Shown here in pieces: positions 32,010-42,829 of a stretch of DNA of 64,000 nt. Both the position numbers and the translations under genes were made by a program. Within the stretch, counting starts at the first letter, position 1. The number at the start of each line of letters is the position of its first letter. The stretch is from Rhipidocladum racemiflorum. Taxonomy: Eukaryota; Streptophyta; Magnoliopsida; Poales; Poaceae. Where the stretch lies: positions 46,634,309 through 46,698,308 of the forward strand of contig CM070577.1 in NCBI GenBank assembly GCA_036346355.1, in the 5' to 3' direction. Below the pieces are notes generated by a model that was given only the letters and a program-made list of their open reading frames with translations, had not been told where the DNA came from and searched no databases.

Positions 32010-32191
32010 CGAGGATCGAGCTTAGCTCCGTTGGGCAAGGCGCAGGTGAGCGTCTCGCCCCGGGTTCCAGCTCCACTCGACCAAGGCGCTCACGAGGGTG
32101 GTGCAGGCGCAGCAGCGTGTGTGGGGTGTGTGTGTGGGTCTCAGAGGCTGGCTGTTGTTCTCCTTTAATAAATGCCGAGCTCGCTAATTTT
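32010..32191 (+). mobile_element. tRNA-derived SINE, copy A
   Basis: It corresponds to the SINE at 40880-41073: an A-box-like GAGCTTAGCTCCGTTGGG, then CCGGGTTCCAGCTC for the B box (one base off), then TGTTCTCCTTTAATAAATGCC. The T-rich tail is short (AATTTTG). The right target duplication seen in copy B is not found here, so the duplication or later change ended at the SINE tail. Confidence 0.55.
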
Positions 32192-32849
32192 GTATCAGGA
32201 TGTTGTATGATCCTCTCGCACCGACAAAGACAAAGCAGCCTCAGTCCTAATTCCCAAACCCTTTTTTCGACGGAAATTCCCAAATCCTTTGGTATCATAA
32301 TGGTGAACAATTAAAAGCAGAGCAATCACTACACGCGAGCACCGGAATAGAGCCCAAATTAAAACCATAATCGCTTGAAACCACACCAATCACAACAAAG
32401 GAGAGAGAAATTACCTCTAATCTAGCTATGAAGTAGCTATTAAAAGGGAGAGGTTGGCACGATAAGCTTCGTCACTCGCTGCTCGCCGCCGTCGCCGAAG
32501 AGCTCGTCATTGTGGTCGAAGAGTCGCCGCCGTGGCCGTGATAGATGAAATAGCCGCCCGTCGCCTAGGGTTTTCTCAAGCGATGGCGTCGATGACACGA
32601 CTTGACGCGAGAGCCTTCCGCCCTTCCTGTATTTTTGTCTTAAAAGATTGCCTCCTCACCCGATTTTTTATTTTTCGTTGCAAATACGTGCATAGGGCAT
32701 GTAATTATTTGTCATAAAATTTATGATCATTGAGTCCCTGACTCGGTTCTATTGATATATGATCTCAAAGTTTATATGTCAAGAAGACAAAGACATAATA
32801 AATCATTAATTACCATTAATTTTATAGCAAATAATCAATTATATCTAGA
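32192..32849. other. Intergenic sequence with a GC-rich 5'-UTR-like island
   Basis: At 32440-32620 the minus strand reads like a plant leader (AAAACCCTAGGCGACGGG, GCC-rich, then a GTAATTTC donor-like site), but no coding region of useful length follows. It may be the first exon of a lost gene. Confidence 0.3.
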
Positions 32850-35800
32850 TGCGCCAAATAGATGATTGGCATGACACTCTTAGACATGACTCGCTTAGGC
32901 ATGCTAGTAAGCGGGTTGTGTTAAACTTCTCGGTCCAAACACGGCCTGGTAGTATAATATGTTGTCTTTGGGCTGGCATGGGTACTTACGGATCGACGGA
33001 CCGTGTCGAGCCGAAAGGCACTGTTTGTCACAAAAAATATTCTAAAAGTTCTAAAAATTTCAAAAATAATTAGAAAAGATCGGAAAAACCGCATAAGTTC
33101 GAAAGAATACAGAAAAATTTGAAAAAAATCTAGAATAATTATAAAAACTCAAATGGATGTAGGAAAACTTTTAAATATATATAAATTTGGAAAAGCTAAA
33201 GATATGAAATAAAATTTTAAAAATAAAATAAATAATTGAAATTAAATAATGAGCTTTATTAATGTTTGGTGCCTTTGTTAAAAACTTTACTAAGTAAAAA
33301 CTCAACATGAGAAAAACTTGGCAATGAAAAGAGAGTACAGCCTATAGCTCAATGATATGGATACAAGTGAAGATCGTAATTATTCTTCCTAACTATTTAG
33401 ATAAAGATTTTCAAACGTCTCTACCAACTCAACATTTTCTGTAGTATGTTGAGCTCGTTGATCATCTTGTTCCCAATCTTTCACAATGAGAAGTATTTTC
33501 TACCATCTCAATTGTAAAACTGGTTCTTCTCTCCTCGATTATTCTTCCAGATAGACTAAAAGCAGACTCCAAAGAAATCATGAAGATAGAAACTGTTAAT
33601 ATATCCCGTGCTAATATGGAAAACACCAGATATTTTACCTTGTGCTCATGCCACCACTGTAAAACGCTGAAATCCTCCTCTTGCTGCTCCTAGGAGTTGA
33701 CAGTGTCGCTGTTGAGATAGGCACCTAGCTCCTCACCACCTGTTGTTGTGTCCACACTTGATATTGCTATACTCGAACTCCTTAAGGTAGAGCCACTAGC
33801 ACCACATATCTTTCCCCCAAGCAATTTTCTTCTTACCAGTTTGGGTGCTGGTGGAGGTCACTGCAGGCAAACTCCACCAAACTTTTGATCGTGCTTAGCA
33901 TAAACATCAGATAAGTTAGCATGAATATTTGAAAAATAACTAGAATAATCAGTGCCCATCGCATCACTTAAATGTGAGAGAACATTACCAAATCCTCGAG
34001 CATTAGCTCTAGGATCTAAAATAAATACGAATACATATAATATATGAATTTATTTTCAATATTTGAATATTTTTGTTTTCATGGCACAAATAGTTCCACG
34101 CAAAATAATATTATTTTGGTAATTCCTTAAGTGAGTAGAAGTTTCTAGAATATGATGTATAACTAAAGGAGAGGTTGAGTAATAAACTCCTGATAAAACA
34201 ATGGTGAAATCATAAAAAAGTTCCAAAAATGACAGTAAGTTATTAACAACATACCAATGTTACTTTGTGAGTAGCGGCTGACCATCTCGGCTACGATAGT
34301 GCGTACTAATAAAACAGAAAATGTTTCCTTATAGGGTAGGAGTGACTTAAGCATCAAGTAGGTAGAGTTCCATCTACCTGTCATATCCAATCTAAACTTA
34401 CGTGGATGTACATCCACTGCAACACAATAGTTCATATATACTACTAATTGTTAACTAGAATTATTTAAGAAAGATATTGCAGTGTGAAAAGTTTCAATAT
34501 ACAGGTTTAAACTCTTCAAACCAAATTTAACTATAAAATTAATAATATGGTAAGCACAACGCTGATGTAACAAGAAAGATTGACATATTTATTAAAAAGT
34601 GGAGTAAGAATTTTCATTGCAGAAGTGTTTGCTACAACATTATCTAACGTTATTGCAAATTTTTATCTGTGAGGCCAAGATCTTCCACAACTTTTACAAT
34701 ACAATCAGCAATATTCTTACTAGTTTGTGCTACGTCAATTAATTTAAATCCTATAATTCTCTTCTCTAATTGCCAGTTATTGCTCATGTAATGAGCAACT
34801 AAGGTAATCCTCTCTAACTCTACCACTCCAGATGTCTGATGTCAAAGACACAGAAAAAGTACATGTATTAAATAGCTCTTTTAGCTTACCATGATAATTA
34901 TTGAAGTATTTAATCATATTTCTAGTTGTTGTATATCTAGAACTAAAGATAACCTAGGATTATAAGCGATCTTAATATAGTTTTCAAATGCTGGTGACTC
35001 ACCAAAGTATAAAGAGATTGTAGTCCCAATGACGTACAATACCGTTGGGGTTGTACTGTAGCTGCGTTTGTTCGATAGCTATTTCCCTTTTTTCTACAGC
35101 TCTCAGCATGTCTCTTCAAGTGCCCCATTACACCTAAAGAATTTGTAGTTAATTTATGCTTAGAATATTTACAAATAGCATACCTGCTCTAAACGTTGTC
35201 TGATGTCTCAAAAATCAGCTCGAAATATTCCAAAACTCCCGATGTACTACCTCTTGATCTTTTGCCTCATTGCCGACATAGTATCGCTTGTAGAGCCTGA
35301 GGATGGTACATGTACTTTAACTTCTTCAGCTTGATAGGATGCAAGAAGCTCCTTGGGTAAAATCTCGAAATCAAAAGCTGGGAAGGATGCAAAATCCTAG
35401 TTCTCCATGAATAAAACTGCAAGAAATAATTGCGCTATTATTAATTTTATCGCGCTATTATTAATTTTATCTCATTGAAAATAATAATAAAACTGAAAAA
35501 TTAAATCAATATTAATTCCTACCTTGATTTCTTGATAGAAGTTGGAATCCGGATTTTGGAATTTTTTGATTTTTGGCAAAACTATTTTGAATTTTACCAC
35601 ATTATCACCAAAAGCAAGGGAATTTTTACAAGAGAATGCAGAGAGGAGATTGCAAGTTTGCTAGTGGGGAAATGAGGGGGGTTCTACCCTATTTATTGGG
35701 AAAATATGGGGATTTTTTAGAATTTTGGATTTTTTTTTTTAATCCTCCATAGTTAAAAATGGCTATATTTTCAAATAAACGGGCTAAACAGGCCGTAATC

Positions 35801-35950
35801 GTGCTGGGTTGTGCCAGGCCATGCCCTGTTAGGCCCGACCGTAATTATAGCCATGCCAGCATGGCCCGTTATGATAGGGATGTGTGGGCGTGGTTAGGAC
35901 TGGTGACCGGACATGTCTTGTGCGGTATAGAGATTCTCTTCAAGTTCGCA
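32850..35950 (-). mobile_element. Decayed RICESLEEPER-like hAT transposon
   Basis: A minus-strand hAT transposase pseudogene is bordered on both sides by GGGCC/GGCATGG-rich sequence (32930-33020 and 35780-35890). Such repeats, with GGCCCGTxATxxTGCTGG character, are typical of the subterminal regions of RICESLEEPER-type hAT elements. The exact termini and an 8-bp target duplication could not be identified, so the ends are approximate. Confidence 0.55.
33420..35410 (-). pseudogene. hAT transposase (BED zinc finger, hATC domain), broken
   Basis: On the minus strand a likely start at 35410 reads MEN-stop-DFASFPAFDFEILPKELL, followed by a BED-finger remnant near 35128 (MGHLKRHAESC). Near 34435-34340 comes RKFRLDMTGRWNSTYLMLKS, the signature of RICESLEEPER-type proteins. 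Near 33600-33520, ILARDILTVSIFMISLESAF and then SLSGRIIEERR form the hATC dimerisation motif. The order is that of a full hAT transposase of about 650-700 residues, but there are many stops and shifts. It would have cut and pasted the element. Confidence 0.8.
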
Positions 35951-36299
35951 GGTCCACTCTTTTATCGAAGCCGCTTCAACCATATCTAGTGCCTTGTTCT
36001 ATAGAGTGCAGAGTGCAGACAATGGCCCCATTTGGGATGTCTTCGGCTTTACCTTTTCACTGGGAAAAGCCAGAAGCCATCCTAAATGAGCCACTTGATA
36101 TTGGGGTGCCCGATCTTCTAGACATATGATTGTTGGGGATAATTAGCTACAAGTAGATAAGATAAATTGATTTGTGCAAGTTGACGAGCCAATGGCTAAC
36201 CGTTGTCAAAACAACAACCTATGACAAATTAATTAGCTGAACCACACACATTGATCGATGTCTATTGAATTGTTGAAGGAGAATTTTAATTGGTGGCAC
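35951..36299. other. Intergenic sequence
   Basis: Holds a CCCCATTTGGGATG...GCCATCCTAAATG stretch (36024-36090) with the look of a DNA-transposon end. No gene is recognised. Confidence 0.35.
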
Positions 36300-37634
36300 G
36301 AACAAATAGTCTTTTAAGAAGCTAAACCATATCATGAATTCCTGCCTAGTGTTGGCACTGCCAGATTTCAACAAACCATTTCATTTGGAAACTGATACAA
36401 GTGGATTAGGAATTGGGGCTATTATTATGCAGTCAGGTAGACCTATAGCATATTTCAGTAAAGCTTTAGGTGTGAGAGCATAAGCTAAATCCATATATGA
36501 TAAGGAAGCTATCACAATATTATAGGCACTAAAAAATGGAGACATTACTTGCTTGGTAGCACTATGATCATAATCGATCAACAAAGCTTAAAGTTCATCA
36601 CCACACAAAAGTTGGTAGAAGGAATACAGCATAAACTGTTGTTGAAGCTTTTGGAGTTTGATTTCAAGATTGAGTATAAGAACGGCAAGGAGAATAAGGT
36701 GGCTGATACACTGTCCATAAAAGATCATCAATTCAATGAGGCCGAATCATGTGCTGCAATTACTTATGAACTACCATAATGGGTGAAAGACATCATGGCT
36801 AGTTATGTGAATGACTCCAAGGTGACAAATCTTGGGGGAAATACAAACCAATCTTGATCCAAATCACAAATTCAAAGTAGAGGCTGACATCATCAAATAT
36901 AAGGGCATAACATATGTGGAGAGCAAAATGATCTTAGATCAGTGCTGCTGGACACATTTCACAAATCAGCCTTAGGGTTCCATTCTAGTGTGAGAGCGAC
37001 CTACCATCGACTAAAGAAGTTGTTTTATTGGCCCATCATGAGAAGGAATGTGGAATACTTTGTTAAGGAATGCCCATATGCTAGCTCACTAAATCGGAAC
37101 ATGTACATATCCCTGGCATGCTAAATCCCTTAGAAGTGCTAGAAATGGCTTGGACACATATCTGAATGGATTTCATCTAAGGACTTCCAAATTCTAAAGG
37201 GAAGGAAGTAATATTGGTTGTGGTGGAATATGCTCATTTTATGGCCTTGTCACACCCATACACAGTGCAGCAAGTAGCTTAGATCTTTATGGATAACATT
37301 TTCAGATTGCATGGCATGCCCATAGCTATTGTGACTGACCGGAATAGAGTCTTCACCAACAAATTATTCTAGGAGGTCTTTAAGCTACTCAAAGTCTCTC
37401 TCAGGTTCAGTACTATGTATCACCCACAAATCGATGGGCAAACCAAACATGTAAACCAGTGTTTGGAAGCTTACTTGCGGAGTAAGGTGTTTCAGGATCC
37501 CAAGAAATGGCTAAGTTAGTTAACCATGGCTGAATGGTAGTACAACACTACCTACCACACCTCGCTAAAAATGACACCTTTCCAGGATTTATATGGGTAT
37601 CGCCCTCCACAATTGGTCGAGATGTCCATCCTAT
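36300..37634 (+). pseudogene. gypsy polyprotein fragment: RNase H and integrase
   Basis: The fragment begins inside RNase H (LALPDFNKPFHLETDTSGLG, GAIIMQSGRPIAYFSKAL), continues with KFITTQKLVEGIQHKLLLKL and FDFKIEYKNGKENKVADTLS, then the integrase zinc-binding region (FHKSALGFHSSVRATYHRLK, YWPIMRRNVEYFVKECPYA). A decayed catalytic core with many stops follows. At 37634 it is cut by the solo LTR and resumes at 39225. It is a different gypsy lineage from the element at 1-10100 and appears related to chromoviruses. The 5' part is missing. Confidence 0.8.
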
Positions 37635-39224
37635 TGTACGATCAAGGATAACCGACTAGAGGGGATGAATAGGAGGTTTTCAAAATTCTCGGCTCTAATT
37701 GCAATAAATTAAACAAGTAATACTAGAATTGAGAATTTTAACAATTAAGGCATAAATGCTCTAGGTTTCGCTAAATGCACTAACAACCTAAGTCAAGTAA
37801 ATTATACAATCCTAGAACAAGGAACAAACACTAAATACACTAGGAACAAAAATTGCACAAGTAAATAATAGAAAGCAAACCACAAGAGAGAATGCCACCA
37901 AGATTTTTCCCGTGGTCTCGGAAACTTGCCAGTCTCCCCTAATCCATATCAAGGAAGCTTGATCCAATCAAGCTGGCTCCTTGCACAAATGAGCCTTCCC
38001 TCGATCAATCATGGTAGCTCTTCCCTGCTTCGGGTAGGCAAGCTCCTTGCCTTCACAAATACCGGGCCTTCTCACAAGCTTATTTGAGAAGGTCTCCAGT
38101 TCTCCTACCTCCAAGCTGTCTAGGAGGCCGCAACCTCCAAGAAAATAGACTTGACGCTTGCTTAAAGGGTTTGAGTGCTTCTAATGGCTTAATTAATGCA
38201 ATGCACTCAATTTGCTCTCAACAACTCACAATTTTGAGATTGAATCCACAAGAGTGTAGAGGGAGTTTTCAAGGGCTTAGAATGCATTCAATGTTGTCAC
38301 CGACCAAACCATTGGTGGAGGTGGGGGGTATTTATAACCCCTACCAAAAAACTAGCCGTTGGATGCTCTTTCTTGGAAAACTCGCCGAGTCCGACACTAC
38401 CGGCCTCTGAGGGCTGGTAGTGCCAGCTAGAGCTCCAACAGTAGACCTAGTGCATTTAATGCACTTGGCTCTAGCCATTACCACCAACCCCCACAGGCTC
38501 AGCACTACTACCAAAAATGGCCGGTAGTGCCGCATTTTCAAATAAGCATATGTGGGGTTTTTTGGAAAAAGAGTATCGAGGTTATTGGGGCGGTACTGCC
38601 GCTCGACCAGCAGTATCTCTCCACACGGCCAGTAGTGCCGCACAAGGCCATGGCACAAAAATACTGCTCTTTGTAAAATAAGTACCGCCATGTTAGGGGC
38701 AGTACTACCGCTCACCCAGAAGTACCGCTCCACACGGCCGGTAGTGCCGGACACCGAAGAACACAAAATTCAGGCTTTCTGTTAAATAGCTACCACCACC
38801 TAGTGGACAGTACTGCCGCTCCACCAGTAGTAACGCTCCCAGGGGTCGGTAGTGTCATGTTTTACAGGAAAGCAAGAATTTTAGCAAGATCTTGATGCAA
38901 ATGAAAAAGGTATGAGTTGTCACAATAATTGAGCCATTTAGATGCAATTATTTTCAAGAAACTAATCAAGTCCCCTAAATAGTACAGCATCTAACCTAGC
39001 AACTCTCTCCAAACACCGAGATCGACAAAATGCTATAAAAAGATCCTTAATTTTTATACCTTGATGTTGAGCTTGACTTCGAATAGGGACTCATTTTATT
39101 GCTTTTCGTATTCTGTTGATGGGAACCAACCACCTTTTGCACACTCAACGCAAAATGTTAATCCACAAATATTGATTTTCATTAATTACCAAAACCATAC
39201 AAAATTGGAGGCCTAGATACTTCA
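37635..39224 (-). repeat. Solo copia LTR with CCTAT target duplication
   Basis: CCTAT lies at 37630-37634 and at 39225-39229, and the gypsy pol reads across if the insert is removed. On the minus strand the segment starts TGAAGTATCTAGGCCTCC, much like the LTR start at 54438 (TGAAAGTGCATCTAGGCCCC). It ends with CCTATTCATCCCCTCTAG, a few bases before GTACA, as the 54438 LTR has CCTATTCACCCCTCTAGG. The length is 1590 bp. Inside, short words around CCGGTAGTGCCGG and AGTACCGCTC are repeated in both orientations (38390-38850). The single LTR with an intact duplication implies recombination between two LTRs. Confidence 0.88.
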
Positions 39225-39760
39225 CCTATGCAATGTGTCAGATAAAGCTAAGGTGACAATTGAGGAAAAGGATGAAATGTTGAAGAAGTTTAAGGAGAAT
39301 TTGAACAAGGCACAAAATCGGATCAAGAAGTTTGCTGACAAGCTAAGAACAAAAAAGGAGTTTTGAAGTAGGAGACATGGTCTATTTGAAGACGCAACCT
39401 TAACAACAAAGTGCATTTCGGTTGACGGGATCCTTGAAACTCATATCTAAGTATTATGGGCCTTTTAGAGTGATGAACAAGATTGGGGCAGTAGCCTACC
39501 GACTACAACTACCTCAAGAAGCTAGCATTCATCATGTTCTCCATGTCAGTCAACTCAAGAAACATATGGGGCACAATGTAATTCCATTCCCAGTGCTACC
39601 ATTAGTGGATGATGAAGGTAGAGTAAAAGCCGAGCCAATTGCAATTTTGGACAGAAGAATTGTGCCAAGAAATGGTGTTGTTGTGACTCAATGGCTTATT
39701 CATTGGCCGAATTTGTTAGGGCCTTTTATCCAGAATACTTTCCTTGAATTCAAGCCTTGA
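39225..39760 (+). pseudogene. gypsy integrase C-terminus and polyprotein end
   Basis: After the solo LTR the pol reading continues: MLKKFKENLNKAQNRIKKFA, then SLKLISKYYGPFRVMNKIGA and QEASIHHVLHVSQLKKHMG, and the terminal IVPRNGVVVTQWLIHWPN segment, which is the chromodomain-like end of chromovirus-type integrases. It stops at 39758-39760 (TGA after LEFKP). A missing base near 39365 and stops upstream show decay, but the last 112 residues are open. Confidence 0.8.
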
Positions 39761-39776
39761 GGACAAGTTCTTGTAT

Positions 39777-39788
39777 AAAAGGGGGCAT
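39777..39788 (+). other. Polypurine tract
   Basis: AAAAGGGGGCAT lies directly before the LTR start TGTCATGGC at 39789 and 17 bases after the pol stop. Confidence 0.6.
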
Positions 39789-40227
39789 TGTCATGGCTAG
39801 CAAGAAGAAGAAGAAAACAAGAGAAGTCAGCAGAGTTTTTACCGGTTTGGTGACTTCACATAAGTGATCATCGAAGGCTAGAGATAATCCGAGATCAAAG
39901 GAAGGTCCATCTAATGGTCAAATGACAATAAATAGTAGTTATCAAAAACGAATGACGAAACACTTTTGTGGCTACTTCCCATTTCACTGCACACACTCTG
40001 TTCTTACCGCATCATTTTTTGTTAAGAGTAATTCGATGTAAAACGTTGGGGGTATAAAGCCCAATTATGATGGAAAATGGAATGCTATGAACATTCCGCA
40101 TATTCTAGTGTCTCTTTTAGTTGTAGTGTAGAACCCTAGTTCCTTTCCGTTGTGATTTTTTCGTTTCTGTTGCGATCCGTGAACGTTTCGATTCCATCTT
40201 TAGTCGGATTCGAATTGGGTCCTGACA
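39789..40227 (+). repeat. 3' LTR of the chromovirus-like gypsy element
   Basis: It begins TGTCATGGCTAGC after the polypurine tract and ends GGGTCCTGACA (439 bp), with GGTATAAAGCCC (40050) as a TATA box. The 5' LTR is not in the window. The ARF fragment starts within about ten bases of the right end. Confidence 0.65.
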
Positions 40228-40236
40228 CCCTTTCCA

Positions 40237-40608
40237 TCGGGGCCCCTCTCCCTCAAAGAACAGTCTTTCAGCAAGAAGTCCTGCAACAGACAAGGATTAA
40301 TTGAGTTACTTGTTCGGAGTCTTTTCAGCGCTAATCTAGAGAGATGGGGAGGCATGGAGGAACATGCGTTTCATGATCTAATCTCTTTTAACTTGTCTTT
40401 TGCTTGCGGTATGATGCTTCCTGTTTACTTCGTCAAAGCAAATCAGCCCCTATTTTTTGTTGTTTACAGAAATGATAGAGAGCGTGTTGTTGATGCAAGA
40501 GATGAGCTCCACCAGATGTTGAACAATGTATTATCACACTGCAATATTATTTTCTTTCCACGGAATAAAAAACGTTGTCTACACATAGATTTATGTTACC
40601 AATCATAA
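40237..40608 (+). pseudogene. ARF GTPase gene fragment, copy B
   Basis: It is the same captured fragment as at 31338-31742, but 33 bases are missing in frame, so QPL is joined directly to FFVVYRNDRERVVDARDEL and 11 residues (the WRHYFQSTQGLI region) are lost. DELHQMLNN is retained. Here the fragment follows the gypsy 3' LTR, whereas in copy A the LTR has been deleted. It is not functional. Confidence 0.75.
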
Positions 40609-40863
40609 ATGGCCTCTAGTTTTAAGACTATTCAGCCAGGATTTACCATGGACTTTGCACTTTATTCTTTTGGCCATCGGTGGGCATGTAAGAATACCAA
40701 TCTGAGTGCCAGTGTGTGCAGCTCGTTACTATTGGTAAGTAATGATTTAAAAAGCTTAGTTTAGTTCTGATGTAAGCAATGCGCCGGCTGTACTAAATTT
40801 CAATAGTCTGATCATCTAATGAGTAATATCAAAATCTAAAGAACATCAATTGTGATCGGTCGC

Positions 40864-41089
40864 AAGTATCATGCTAGCTGAGGACTGAGCTTAGCTCCGT
40901 TGGCCAAGGCGCAGGTGAGCGTCTCGCCCGCCCGGGTTCGAGCTCCGCTCGACCTGTGCGCTCACGAGGGCTGGTGCAGGCACGACGCGTGTGTGTGGGT
41001 CTGTAGGCTAGCTGTTGTTCTCCTTCTTTAATGAATGCCAGAGCTCTGGCTAATTTTTTTTTTTTTTAAAAAAAAGTATCATGCAAGCT
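40864..41089 (+). mobile_element. tRNA-derived SINE with long target duplication
   Basis: AAGTATCATGCTAGCT (40864-40879) and AAGTATCATGCAAGCT (41074-41089) flank the element, a 16-bp duplication with one mismatch. The body (40880-41073) has an A-box-like GAGCTTAGCTCCGTTGG and a B-box-like GGGTTCGAGCTC about 30 bases later, as expected for an RNA polymerase III promoter of a tRNA-derived SINE. It ends in a long T run followed by eight A's. Plant SINEs with T-rich tails are known (p-SINE1 of rice). I cannot name the family. Confidence 0.8.
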
Positions 41090-41305
41090 AACATAATCTA
41101 TCGTGTTGGTTTTCTCTGGATCAATGACTAGGTCATTCTATGTTGATGACAACGACTTGGGAAATGGTAAGGCATCAAAAGACAGATAGGACTTCACAAT
41201 TCCTCGAGCTCCCAAAGATACAAAATCAAGTTCTCCTATCTGGTTTTGCTTATTGCATATCATCCTGCTGAATGATTTTAGTTGATAAGTTTGTTCTGTC
41301 TAGCC

Positions 41306-41667
41306 TAGGGGTGACAATGGGCTTGGACCGGTCTAGGCTTTTGGATTAGACCGACCCAAAGTTGCAAATGGATTAGACTCATTTTGGATTTTTAGCTATT
41401 TGGACTAGATCTAGACTAGATTGGACCAGGCTTGGATCTTACTTTTTTCCACTAAATCGTTTTATGTCATGTAATATGTGTTAATTCTGATCACATCTAC
41501 ATTAATATTTTACATGTAAATGGCTTGGATCAAGGTCCAAGCCTTTATTTGGACCTAGATTGGACCTAGGCTTATTAGTTTTAGATCTAGACTAGACTAG
41601 ATCAAAAAAAGTAAAATTTTAGACTTGGATCAGACTTGTGCTAGACTTCAGCCCATTATCACCCCTA
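41306..41667. mobile_element. hAT-type MITE with 18-bp TIRs
   Basis: The left end is TAGGGGTGACAATGGGCT and the right end, read inward, is TAGGGGTGATAATGGGCT (one mismatch). The flanks GTCTAGCC (41298-41305) and GTCTGGCC (41668-41675) form an 8-bp duplication with one mismatch. The 362-bp interior is partly palindromic around TTGGACCTAG/CTAGATCTAG words and non-coding. Confidence 0.88.
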
Positions 41668-42829
41668 GTCTGGCCACGGCTTCAGTGTTGATTTTTTTTT
41701 TTTTTTTTGCTTTATCAGGTGTATTAATATTTCTGACTGTTTGATTTCTATGCAATATATTATGTTTTCCTCATTCGGTGTGGCTATCCCCTTTGATGTC
41801 TTCATTAATAGTGTCTTATTTATTAGCTTTTACTACAGAACATTGTATCAGTTACAATAGTTTTCACGTTGTCCCTCTCAGCTGTTGTCCCAATTGAACC
41901 ATTAACATAGATAGAAGCTAATCAAAGTTTGGTTGCATGTGAATATCATATTTGTCAGAATGCTAATTACAAGCATGTTTAGGTATGTGCTAGATTCTCC
42001 TTATCACTTTGATCCAAGTACTGTTTGTTGTGCTATTTATATCGGTCTTTATGTCGGGTCTTTCTGCCATTGGAGTACCGAATTGTCTATTGACTTTAAT
42101 TTGTTATTTTATTTTAATATACCTAAATTTTCTCCCATAGGGTAAAGCTTCTTGTATGAATCAGTGTTGAAGCTCAATACATTTTGGGTGAATATGAGTT
42201 TGTAGTTCAAAAGATCATACGATGAGAATTTTCATTTGTGCTGATGTTAGTTGTCTGTTAAAATTGTATTTTGTGTTTCAATTGGGTGCCAAATCATATA
42301 GCTATGCTCAATGTCAACAATTCATTTGTTGCCTCATGCAAATTGGATGCCAAAGGTTCTATTGCACTTTCTCAATTTCGAATAGTCTGACATTGCTCTA
42401 AGAGATCAATTTATCGGATATATGTATGTCAAGGAATGTACCCTATTCACCCATGGTCAGCAGGAAGAGATAGTAGTGTGGTATGCTAATTTTTTAAATT
42501 CCACGGAGACTTCCAGTGCGTTCATGAATCGTGCTCTTATCAAAAGCTAAGATTTTGAAGGACTCATTTTATATTACGAATAATTGATTATTTGCCACAA
42601 AATTGTGATGTGGCAAATTATTAAATGCATATCAACTTTATGGCAAATAATTAAATCTGCCTTTCTATTTCTATTATTACTTTGCTCAGGCTATGTTCCT
42701 TGGGATGTGCCGAAGCCGGTAGTGCAAGAGGGTCTTTCGCTACTGCCTGCAGAAGGTTCAAATACAGGACAGATCAACAAAAATGTCTAAGTAATCAGGA
42801 CTCAGGAGGAAGAAAAAAGTTTGCTTCTG
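41668..42829. other. AT-rich intergenic sequence
   Basis: Contains a run of about 19 T's (41692-41709). No gene or repeat is recognised; part of it may be the 3' flank of the CCHC/RRM gene. Confidence 0.4.

Larger units (their letters stand above)
29862..32191 (+). repeat. Duplicated block, copy A
   Basis: From CTTCACAAATA at 29862 the sequence follows 38053-41073 closely in the same orientation. It covers the inner part of a solo copia LTR, a gypsy polyprotein end, an ARF gene fragment and a SINE. Relative to copy B it lacks about 707 bases (B 39530-40236, holding the gypsy polyprotein end and an LTR), with a CAT microhomology at the junction. It keeps 33 bases that B lacks in the ARF fragment. 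Confidence 0.88.
38053..41073 (+). repeat. Duplicated block, copy B
   Basis: This copy matches 29862-32191 in order and orientation but is longer, since it keeps the gypsy polyprotein end and LTR (39530-40236). It sits in the natural context: the solo LTR is complete on the left and the SINE has both target duplications on the right. Copy B is therefore the likelier ancestor arrangement. Confidence 0.88.

Noticed and set aside
40880..40950. A true tRNA gene
   Set aside because: The A- and B-box-like words are present but the cloverleaf arms do not pair; the target duplication and tail show a SINE.
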